A DNA stretch of 22,182 bases. It comes from Trichothermofontia sp037445115. GTDB lineage: Bacteria; Cyanobacteriota; Cyanobacteriia; B231. Position 1 is the stretch's first letter; each line of letters begins with the position of its first letter. Below are positions 8,301-13,780 of the stretch, one piece after another. The stretch covers positions 1 to 22,182 of the forward strand of contig JBBILC010000094.1 in NCBI GenBank assembly GCA_037445115.1, written 5' to 3'. Both the position numbers and the translations under genes were made by a program. The notes under the pieces were generated by a model, which was not told the DNA's origin, did not search any database, and saw only the letters and a list, made by a program, of their open reading frames with translations.

Positions 8301-8358
8301 AGTCGAGGATGCACTCGGCGGCAACCTGTTCATCCTCAACAACTAGTATTCTGGCCAT
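5350..8358 (-). CDS. Hybrid sensor histidine kinase: REC-PAS-PAS-GAF-GAF-HisKA-HATPase
   Basis: This is a 1002-residue cytoplasmic signalling kinase with no membrane segment seen. The N-terminal receiver (about 2-120) has acidic residues E8/D9, phospho-acceptor D53 in LILMDIHLSG, T81 and K103 (YLLKPF). Two PAS domains follow (about 130-245, ending VIVFQDISQRKREERL, and 255-380, ending SVARDITQHHQTEL), then two GAF domains (about 390-585 and 615-765). The kinase core has H775 in FLSTVSHELRTPLSN, N-box NELLNNACKYTPAGE (about 894-908), F-box IFDKFYR and G2 GTGLGLALIH. All key phosphotransfer residues are present. The receiver at the N-terminus suggests it accepts phosphate from another kinase. 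Ligands of the PAS/GAF domains are unknown. Start: ATG 8358 (MARILVVEDE) fits receiver domains. A GTG at 8424 adds 22 residues with no domain and lies next to a possible -10 box. Confidence 0.92.
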   Translation of the reverse strand: MARILVVEDEQVAAECILDFLADSEYEVIAIVASGAAALQQIPLTRPDLILMDIHLSGAMDGIATAQAISAQWDLPIVFLTAIRDDETLRRAIATSPFGYLLKPFDALQLHTTINIALRRRLLETQLQQAEQWLAAVLTSIGEGTIATDPLGHITFINPVAVTLTGWSQTAALGQPITQVLNVAHLLSRRPAANPLLEAIQQGRSLTQTDGCLLVTRTGQEYIIGCVASPIKNQQGEITGGVIVFQDISQRKREERLLHRREQEFRALVEHSPDIIARFDHQLRYRYINPSMERITGLPAQAFQGRTNQELGMPASVLTTWDTQLRQVFATAQETTITFELLTIEGPRIYQARLVPEFATDHRVRSVLSVARDITQHHQTELSLRRQAERERLLGVLLQRIRQSLDLQTLFTTAVAEIGTLLQLERAEIVQYRPRQQLWCHVASYRHNQTLPDTLGLEVPDAANPFATPLRRAALVCIDGSNREGDPANPDLMQFPITAYPGAWLLVPLCVGDAHSVRVGSSSEDGTDNQVWGSLNLNRLQSPCHWEESDVELARAIADQLAIAIQQSELYQQVQHLNSDLEQQVLERTVLLRQAFTFEATLKRITDRVRDSLDENQILQTAVEELAQAIGVSNCNASIYNLEQQTSTIRYQYATSVTPFRNTVLHMANFDQGYAQLLQGQYFQFCSCRPHPEEGPVAKLACPILDNAGVLGDLWLIHRADYGFSEQDIRLVQQVANQCAIALRQSRLYQAAQSQVTELERLNRLKDDFLSTVSHELRTPLSNIKMAIQMLEIVLKPLGILAPETGPAHRYFQILQQECQRETSLIGDLLDLSRLEAGEETLTIVTLEPTTWLEQMIVPFMRRFEAQQQSLVLDIPPDLPSIQTDATYLGRILNELLNNACKYTPAGETIRVFARLEPEVLHFGVSNSGVDIPPMELPHIFDKFYRILRHDPWQHGGTGLGLALIHRLVSQLEGTITVESQGGLTTFTVSLPRLETPSEINR

Positions 8359-8432
8359 AGGAAACCCAAGGTTGGGGGTAGATCCAAAAACAAGATGGGC
8401 GGATTGGGGGATAAGGGATGGCACCTATCCCT

Positions 8433-8440
8433 AATTTATA
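8433..8440 (-). promoter_or_regulatory. Possible -10 box for the sensor kinase gene
   Basis: On the minus strand the sequence reads TATAAATT, 75 bp upstream of ATG 8358. No convincing -35 hexamer is visible. If it is used, transcription would begin close to GTG 8424, which favours the downstream ATG as the start. Confidence 0.25.
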
Positions 8441-8485
8441 AACTGCCCATAATCCTAGCCCGTAGCAACACATGGGGGAATGAGA

Positions 8486-8528
8486 CAAAAAGCTCCCGTT
8501 ACCGTAGGTGGACGGAAAACAGGAGATG
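8486..8528 (-). terminator. Possible intrinsic terminator after the AarF/UbiB-like gene
   Basis: On the minus strand the sequence is CTCC..CCGT, a short loop (CCACCT), ACGG..GGAG, then CTTTTTG. Two short stems are separated by an internal loop and followed by five Ts. It begins about 15 bp after the stop at 8542 and would separate that gene from the kinase transcript. The internal loop makes the call tentative. Confidence 0.4.
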
Positions 8529-8541
8529 CTCTAGGTAATAA

Positions 8542-10224
8542 TTAACGCTCCGCGAGACGATCGAAGCGCTCACGAATCAGCAGTTCGATCAGCGATCGCA
8601 GTAACGCTAGAAAACTAAACGCCGTCAGCATAAAGGCGACGATCGCCCAACCTTTAGAACTGCCCAACAGTAGCACCGCCCCAGACAGCAGGGTGAAGCC
8701 AGCCAGACACGCATAGATCAAACACTTGACGCCCAGACTAATCCGCTTAAGGGCGCGATCGCTCTCCACCGATCGCACCCGCACCTGGAGTTCTCCTTGT
8801 TCAATCCGTTCCTCCAGACGTTGAATCAGCAATTCTAACTTACTGGGTTGTTGTATTCGATACTTAATAAAGTCTTTCGCCTGACGGGCCAGTTCGCTAA
8901 GGGCACTTCCTTGATTTTGGACCGCTAAGCTTTTGACGAAGGGTTTGGCGGCAGCCAGCAGGTTATATTCAGGGTCAAGCGCACGGGCAATCCCGTCCAG
9001 AGTGGTCAGGGATTTGAGGATATAGGTCATTTTTGCCGGTAGCCGGAAGGGCTGCTTCTCAAAAACCGCGTAGACTTCACTACGAAGTTCATTAAAGGCT
9101 TGCAGATCAACAGGTTTTTCGGTGAATTTTTCCAGGATAAAACTCATCAAGCGGCGCACCGGGGTCATGTCTGACATGGGTTCAATGAGGCCCATTGAGG
9201 TGAGGGTATCAATCACCTGATTGGTATCTTTTTTCAGCACTGCAAAGAAGGTGCGCACCATTTTGTCCTTATCGACGGATTTCACTTCAGCCATCATACC
9301 GAAGTCATAGAAAATGAGCTTGCCCTCCTGGCTAACGGCCATATTGCCGGGGTGGGGATCAGCCTGAAAAAAACCATCTTGCAACAGTTGCTTTAAGTAG
9401 CAACAAATCCCCAGTTGGTTAATTGCCTTGACATCTAAACCACAGGCTTCTAATGTGGGCCGATCGTTGATCTTGATTCCCGGCACATATTCCATCGTCA
9501 GAATCTTACGAGAGGTATAGCGCCAGTAAATTTTTGGCACAACAATTTGGGGATAGTCTTGGAAATTCTCCCGGAAGCGATCGGCGTTTTTCCCCTCCTG
9601 AATATAGTCAATCTCCTGAAATAGGATCGTAAAAAATTCGCTGTAGATTTCCTCTAAATGATATTGCCGTGTCCAGGGGAAATAACGATGGCTGAGGCGG
9701 ACCAGTTGATGCAGCACCTCCATATCCAGGTTCAACAACTGCTCCAACCCCGGACGCTGGACTTTGACCACCACATCCTCCCCCGTATGCAGGCGGGCCT
9801 TATGCACCTGCCCCAGGCTAGCTGCCGCGATCGGAAAATGGTCAAAATCCCGGAATAGGGACGGGACGGAACTGCCCAATTCAGCTTCGATGAGGGCGAT
9901 CGCCTCCGTGGGGCTGAATTCCGGCACCTGATCCTGGAGGCGACCAAGGGCCTGCACATATTCCATCGGTAACAAATCAGCACGGGTGGAGAGGGCCTGC
10001 CCAATTTTGATAAACGTGGGTCCCAGGTGCAGCAACGACATCACCAACCACTGGGCATGGCGATAGCGACGTTCGGGCGACTGATCCACCCCCAGCAGGC
10101 GATCCCAGGCGAGGGATAAGGCCAGTTGGGTGGCGGCCCCATAAATATCAATCTGACGCGCCAGTAGCGACCCTTTGGCACGTTGCCACCGCAGCGGTTT
10201 GGAAGCAGAGGGGGAAGTGAGCAT
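8542..10224 (-). CDS. ABC1/AarF/UbiB family atypical kinase
   Basis: The 560-residue protein belongs to the UbiB/AarF (ADCK/ABC1K) family of protein-kinase-like ATPases, linked in characterised members to quinone synthesis and prenyl-lipid homeostasis. Visible motifs are the family hallmark KxGQ in FIKIGQALSTRADLLP (73-76), the Ala-rich nucleotide loop AAASLGQVH (133-141), K154 in VVVKVQRPG, EIDYIQEGKNADRF (about 204-217), catalytic DPHPGN (289-294) and metal-binding DFG (307-309). Two hydrophobic segments close to the C-terminus (about 500-545) suggest membrane anchoring, also typical. ATG 10224 has only a weak ribosome site. Cyanobacteria often hold several paralogs, so I give no gene symbol. 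Its 5' side is a long gap, so it probably has its own promoter. Confidence 0.92.
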   Translation of the reverse strand: MLTSPSASKPLRWQRAKGSLLARQIDIYGAATQLALSLAWDRLLGVDQSPERRYRHAQWLVMSLLHLGPTFIKIGQALSTRADLLPMEYVQALGRLQDQVPEFSPTEAIALIEAELGSSVPSLFRDFDHFPIAAASLGQVHKARLHTGEDVVVKVQRPGLEQLLNLDMEVLHQLVRLSHRYFPWTRQYHLEEIYSEFFTILFQEIDYIQEGKNADRFRENFQDYPQIVVPKIYWRYTSRKILTMEYVPGIKINDRPTLEACGLDVKAINQLGICCYLKQLLQDGFFQADPHPGNMAVSQEGKLIFYDFGMMAEVKSVDKDKMVRTFFAVLKKDTNQVIDTLTSMGLIEPMSDMTPVRRLMSFILEKFTEKPVDLQAFNELRSEVYAVFEKQPFRLPAKMTYILKSLTTLDGIARALDPEYNLLAAAKPFVKSLAVQNQGSALSELARQAKDFIKYRIQQPSKLELLIQRLEERIEQGELQVRVRSVESDRALKRISLGVKCLIYACLAGFTLLSGAVLLLGSSKGWAIVAFMLTAFSFLALLRSLIELLIRERFDRLAER

Positions 10225-10493
10225 TCGGGGGCTAGGGGTCAGGGGGACTCTCCCTAGAGTCTACCCATACACGGGCGATCGTGCTCAAACTGTCATAAAA
10301 AGAATTTTCGATACCCAACATTAAAGGGCACTTCAAACAATACCAATTTTCGCAACTGTGCCCAGGCAAGTACCAGGAGTTGAGGCGGGCGGCGGAGCCA
10401 CCTCAATTAATCAAGGCTCCCTAAAACCAGGGGGGAGAGGTGCTGACAGTTTATCTCCCGATCGCCCGCCCATCCTATCAGGAGAAAGAGGCT
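10225..10493. other. Gene-free interval upstream of the kinase-like gene
   Basis: No credible gene, RNA or strong promoter was recognised. A frame at 10358-10588 (plus) runs into the 96-bp repeat and has no protein-like composition. Together with 10494-10658 it separates divergent genes (minus at 10224, plus at 10659), so promoters in both directions are expected. Confidence 0.6.
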
Positions 10494-10589
10494 ACAGCCG
10501 TTTCCTCTCTAATGAAGTACTGTCAAGCCTTGCGAACAAGGGGCTTAAGCCCCTTGTCTGTACCTCACCGAGTATAGAAGTGCTTTAAC
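10494..10589. repeat. 96-bp dispersed repeat, copy B
   Basis: It aligns without gaps to 4165-4260 (88 of 96 identical) in the same orientation. The 22-bp palindrome at 10536-10557 is identical in both copies, while the substitutions lie on either side. It ends 69 bp before the peroxiredoxin start, so it may lie in or near that gene's promoter or leader. Confidence 0.85.
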
Positions 10590-10658
10590 AGCGGCACAAA
10601 GTTGTTTGTTATGCTTATCTTTCGGGAACCCCTTAACGTAAACTTGGAGTAAATTACA

Positions 10659-11096
10659 ATGCCTTTATCCGTTGGTGCCCAGGCTCCTGACTTTACGGTG
10701 AAAGACGCCGAGGGCAAAACCGTCTCCCTCTCTGACTTCGCTGGAAAAACCGTTGTCCTCTACTTCTACCCCAAGGATGACACCCCCGGTTGCACCAAGG
10801 AGGCCCAAAGCTTCCGCGACAATTACGCCGAGTACCAAGATAAGGAAATGGTGGTCTTGGGTGTCAGCCGGGACGATGAAGCCTCCCACAAGCTGTTCAA
10901 AGAAAAATATGGCTTGCCCTTTACCCTCCTCGCCGATATTGATGGGGCAATTACCAAAGCCTATGATGTGGACGGCGGCGGTTACGCCAAGCGGGTCACC
11001 TATGTCATTGACGGCACCGGGAAAATCACCTACGTCGATACCAGCGTCAAGACAGACACCCACGCCAAGGATATTTTGGCCGTGACCCAGTCCTAA
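10659..11096 (+). CDS. Peroxiredoxin, Bcp/PrxQ type, with a single cysteine
   Basis: The 145-residue thiol peroxidase of the AhpC/TSA superfamily reduces H2O2 and alkyl hydroperoxides. The peroxidatic site is DTPGCTKEAQSFRD with Cys45. Flanking family features are GAQAPDF (6-12), VVLYFYPKD (32-40) and R79-region GVSRDD. In E. coli BCP a second cysteine sits five residues on (C45, C50); here that position is Gln50, and the protein has no other cysteine at all. It should therefore work as a 1-Cys enzyme that forms no intramolecular disulfide and needs an external thiol for recycling. No signal peptide is seen. GGAG at 10646-10649 lies 9 bases before ATG. A possible -10 (TATGCT, 10610) has no clear -35. 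Confidence 0.92.
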   Translation: MPLSVGAQAPDFTVKDAEGKTVSLSDFAGKTVVLYFYPKDDTPGCTKEAQSFRDNYAEYQDKEMVVLGVSRDDEASHKLFKEKYGLPFTLLADIDGAITKAYDVDGGGYAKRVTYVIDGTGKITYVDTSVKTDTHAKDILAVTQS

Positions 11097-11133
11097 GTAC
11101 TGCTCTAGTCAGTCAGCAGTAACATATTCCCCT

Positions 11134-11156
11134 GGGGTAGGTAAGGTGCCTACCCC
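11134..11156 (+). terminator. Strong hairpin after the peroxiredoxin gene (terminator-like)
   Basis: GGGGTAGGTA, loop AGG, TGCCTACCCC form a 10-bp stem with one G-T wobble, 38 bp after the stop. There is no T tract, so it may stabilise or process the 3' end rather than terminate. Its core (AGGTA-AGG-TGCCT) belongs to the hairpin family seen at 829, 3975 and 12351-12435. Confidence 0.5.
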
Positions 11157-11424
11157 TTGCCATCCGCTTGCCCTATAAGCTGCCCACCTAGCCACAGCCC
11201 GCATCAGCACGGCTCCCCTGAGCACAACCCGCATCAGCATAAACGCCATAGCCACTTCGCCCGATTTAGGCGATAATGAAGCTGAATATTTTCAAAGCTT
11301 TGCTGAAAAGTGGATCACGATTTTGAAAGGGGTGGCATCACCAACCATTGGGGCTAACATCAGGTCCCTTGGGTATTGGTAACGCATAACCCCACGAGTC
11401 TAATGTTGTGGGAGGAGGATTATC
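11157..11424. other. Leader/promoter interval of the pentapeptide gene
   Basis: No gene was seen. A 17-bp direct repeat (CACAGCCCGCATCAGCA at 11193 and CACAACCCGCATCAGCA at 11223) recurs with a 30-bp period. GATAAT at 11272-11277 could be a -10 box, but no -35 is evident. The ribosome site GGAGGA for the next gene is at 11412-11417. Confidence 0.4.
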
Positions 11425-12324
11425 GTGAAGCGACGCGTCTTAGCAATGGCTCTGCTGGCCCCGTTGACCCTGGCTGGTCCAGCAATGGCCGAAAATCCGG
11501 CCCATGTCCGGCAGTTAATCGCCAGCCTTTATTGCCCTGACTGTGATTTGAGTGGGGCAAATTTAAGCGGGTTAGACCTGAGTGGGGCCTACCTACCGCG
11601 AGCCAACTTGACAATGGCGGATTTGGCGGGGGCTGACCTGACGGGGGCTGACCTGACGGAAGCCAACCTGAGTGAAGCGGATTTAGTTGCGGCTAAGTTG
11701 AACTATGCTGACCTGCGGGGTACGCTCTTGGTGAATACCAACCTCACCCGCGCCAGTTTGATTGGTAGCAGCATCAGTCGGGCAGAACTGAATGGTGCCC
11801 GTTTTACAGAAGCCAATCTGAGTCATTCCGACTTTCGCGACTCCAACCTGATTGCGGTGAATATGATCGGAGCCTATGCCCTGGATGCGAACTTTAGCCG
11901 CACGGACATCCATCGATCGGAGTTGCAGGACGCCAACTTGAGTCGGGCCAATCTGCGGGGGGCCTTGCTGAATGATTCTGATATGCGCCGCATTAACCTG
12001 ATGGAAGGTCAAATGGACCGGGCTTTCTTCCGCAATGTGAATTTGTGTGATTCGTATTTAGCTCTAGCCTCCTTCGATCGCACCCTCTTGGTCGATGCCA
12101 AGCTGGTGGGGGCTGACCTTACCCGTACGGGCCTGCGGACAGCCAGCGTTGAATCAGCACGCTTTGGCAAGAACCTAGGTCTTGATAACTATGCTTTGGG
12201 CGATCTCACGGAACGGGGCGCAACCTTTGGCGACACCTGTATGGCTCCTCCGGCTCCGCCGCCGCCGCCCGAACCGCCCCCCCTGCCGCCGCCCCCTCGG
12301 CCTCCGGTACCCGCACTCTGGTAG
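11425..12324 (+). CDS. Exported pentapeptide-repeat protein with Pro-rich tail
   Basis: The 299-residue protein has a signal peptide (MKRRVLAMALLAPLTLAGPAMA, likely cut before ENPAHV). Residues about 35-260 are pentapeptide repeats of the A(D/N)LxX type (ANLSG, ADLAG, ADLTG, ANLSE). In known structures these fold into a right-handed quadrilateral beta helix, a binding or structural scaffold rather than an enzyme. A CPDC pair (about residues 36-39) opens the repeat region, and single cysteines lie near the end (NLCD, GDTC). The C-terminus is a proline-rich tail, with only A, E, L, R and V between the prolines, ending VPALW. GTG start: GGAGGAGG sits about 7 bases upstream and the signal peptide begins directly at it, so GTG 11425 is well supported. 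Role unknown. Confidence 0.88.
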   Translation: MKRRVLAMALLAPLTLAGPAMAENPAHVRQLIASLYCPDCDLSGANLSGLDLSGAYLPRANLTMADLAGADLTGADLTEANLSEADLVAAKLNYADLRGTLLVNTNLTRASLIGSSISRAELNGARFTEANLSHSDFRDSNLIAVNMIGAYALDANFSRTDIHRSELQDANLSRANLRGALLNDSDMRRINLMEGQMDRAFFRNVNLCDSYLALASFDRTLLVDAKLVGADLTRTGLRTASVESARFGKNLGLDNYALGDLTERGATFGDTCMAPPAPPPPPEPPPLPPPPRPPVPALW

Positions 12325-12350
12325 ATTGACAGCATTAGTAGATCACAAAT

Positions 12351-12406
12351 TGAACGTGGGATAGCCGTCTCGGCTGTACTGAACGTGGGATAGCCGTCTC
12401 GGCTGT
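12351..12406. repeat. 29-bp tandem hairpin repeat, two units
   Basis: TGAACGTGGGAT, stem AGCCG, loop TCT, stem CGGCT, GTAC occurs at 12351-12379 and again (without the last two bases) at 12380-12406. The layout is the same as the hairpin at 829 and 3975 (GTGGG, 3-nt TCY loop), but both stem arms are changed so that pairing is kept. It starts 27 bp after a stop codon. Confidence 0.75.
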
Positions 12407-12435
12407 CCCCGGGGCAGGCAGGATGCCTACCCCAC
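12407..12435. repeat. Short hairpin repeat, inverted copy
   Basis: The reverse strand reads GTGGGGT, stem AGGCA, loop TCC, stem TGCCT, GCC. It matches the 829 copy except for the stem pair G-C changed to A-T on both arms. Confidence 0.65.
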
Positions 12436-12448
12436 AACACCCAGCCCA

Positions 12449-12489
12449 TCTAAAAATCTAAAATCCCAAAATCTAAAATCTAAAATCCC
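12449..12489. repeat. A-rich simple repeat
   Basis: There are five imperfect iterations of AAAATC followed by TA or CC. This is low-complexity sequence; no function is inferred. Confidence 0.6.
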
Positions 12490-12490
12490 A

Positions 12491-12515
12491 CCTAGCAGGA
12501 TATCTACCCCACAAC
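12491..12515. repeat. Decayed copy of the short hairpin repeat
   Basis: CCTAGCAGGATATCTACCCC then ACAAC parallels the inverted copy at 12413-12435 (GGCAGGATGCCTACCCC then ACAAC), but one stem pair is mismatched (C against T). Confidence 0.4.
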
Positions 12516-12615
12516 TGTTGTGCAATAGTTTTTTCTGAGGATAGGTATTCTCGGCCTGTCTCGTCTTGGGATGGGCGTTGGGCCTGTCCTGTTGATTTGT
12601 TTGAGTGTTGGTGCT

Positions 12616-13545
12616 ATGCCCGATCCCGTTATTGCTGCCAATGCCTGCCTGCTGGAACCCGGCACCCTATGGGAAAAGGTTAGACAATGCACGATCGCGG
12701 CCTTAGACTGTGGTGCCCTACAGCCGATCGCGACGGATTCCGAAGTCATTGAAGCAGGGGGTATTGCTTTTGTCGTACGTATATTGGCCAACTTGGCCCG
12801 GAAGGAGCTAGCCCAGCAGCAACGCCAGATTCAGCCAGAAACAGGTAAACCCGTTAATCCGTTTCTGCCCTACGATCCCCATTTATTCGTGGCTGATCTC
12901 ACCCCTAGCCATCTGTGTTTATTGAATAAATTTAATGTAGTGGATCACCATATCTTGATCATTACCCGTGTGTTTGAAACACAAACCAGTTGGCTAAATG
13001 CTAATGATTTCTTTGCCCTTTGGTTGTGCTTGCGGGAGATGTCAGGTTTAGCGTTTTATAACGGTGGGGCCGCAGCGGGAGCCAGTCAGCCACATAAGCA
13101 TTTGCAACTCATTCCCTTAACCGAGGCGGAAATCCCCATTACGCCCGTACTAGCAACAGCCCAGTACCAGGAGGCGATCGGTCTCATCCCAAATTTTCCC
13201 TTTGTGCATGGGCTAGTGCGGTTAGGATTGGCCCCCACGATCGCCCCGGAGCAGGCGGTCCAACGGCTGTTAGTAGCCTATGAAACTCTATTAAAAGCAG
13301 TCGGGTTGCATCCAGGGGAACTGCAACTGGGGGCCGAACAAACGGGGGCCTACAATCTGCTGTTAACGCGGGAATGGATGCTGTTGGTACCGCGATCGCA
13401 GGAGAGTTACGCCACGATCGCCGTGAATGCCTTGGGGTTTGCAGGGGCATTATTGGTTAAAGATAAGGCCCAGTTAGAGCACTTGAAACAGGTGCAGATT
13501 TTTACGGTTTTGCAGCAGGTTGGCCTGCCTCGCCGGATTAGCTGA
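12616..13545 (+). CDS. ATP adenylyltransferase / Ap4A phosphorylase-like enzyme
   Basis: Family members split diadenosine tetraphosphate with phosphate to ADP and ATP (reversible adenylyl transfer), controlling Ap4A in the cytoplasm. The product has 309 residues from ATG 12616. The catalytic stretch is GASQPHKHLQLIP (155-167), with the HxHxQ triad H160-x-H162-x-Q164 that marks this branch of the HIT superfamily. NPFLPYDPHLFV (81-92), KFNVVDHHILIITR (105-118) and the late YNLLLTREWMLLVPRS complete the conserved core. Start: the frame also has ATG 12571, which would add 15 hydrophobic residues resembling a signal peptide. Family proteins usually begin about a dozen residues before the LEPGTLWEKV motif, so 12616 is preferred, although neither start has a good ribosome site. 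The gene is followed 193 bp later by the macroglobulin gene. Confidence 0.88.
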   Translation: MPDPVIAANACLLEPGTLWEKVRQCTIAALDCGALQPIATDSEVIEAGGIAFVVRILANLARKELAQQQRQIQPETGKPVNPFLPYDPHLFVADLTPSHLCLLNKFNVVDHHILIITRVFETQTSWLNANDFFALWLCLREMSGLAFYNGGAAAGASQPHKHLQLIPLTEAEIPITPVLATAQYQEAIGLIPNFPFVHGLVRLGLAPTIAPEQAVQRLLVAYETLLKAVGLHPGELQLGAEQTGAYNLLLTREWMLLVPRSQESYATIAVNALGFAGALLVKDKAQLEHLKQVQIFTVLQQVGLPRRIS

Positions 13546-13690
13546 CACGAGGCTTCGCCCCTCAATGCATCCTGCAAGGGGTCTTGCAACCCACTGGCCC
13601 ATCCTTGCGGTGGCTGTGGGCAGGGGGGATTAAGAATTGTAGGGATTTTCCCATTCTGCCGGAGCAATTCGCTATGACAGGGAAAAGATC

Positions 13691-13710
13691 GACGCCGTTC
13701 GCGGCGGGTC
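13691..13710 (+). other. Small GC-rich hairpin with TTCG loop
   Basis: CGCCG-TTCG-CGGCG is a perfect 5-bp stem with a four-base loop, in the 193-bp gap between two plus-strand genes. There is no T tract. It could be a 3'-end structure of the upstream transcript or chance in GC-rich DNA. Confidence 0.35.
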
Positions 13711-13780
13711 TTCAGCGGAGAATCGCGATCACCTTGCGATGGGGGATCGTGACACAATTACGGGTGAGGAAATCGGGGTT

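Larger units (their letters stand above)
12325..12615. other. Intergenic region rich in short repeats
   Basis: This stretch lies between the pentapeptide gene and the HIT-like enzyme gene. Repeats listed separately fill 12351-12515: two tandem hairpin units, an inverted hairpin copy, an A-rich simple repeat and a decayed hairpin copy. The remainder to 12615 carries an upstream in-frame extension of the next gene (ATG 12571), which I judge less likely to be translated. Confidence 0.6.

Noticed and set aside
10358..10588. Plus-strand frame of 76 codons upstream of the peroxiredoxin gene
   Set aside because: Its second half is the 96-bp non-coding repeat, and the first half has no protein-like pattern or ribosome site.
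12571..12615. Signal peptide on the Ap4A phosphorylase-like enzyme
   Set aside because: The hydrophobic extension depends on an upstream ATG without a ribosome site; this enzyme family is cytoplasmic.
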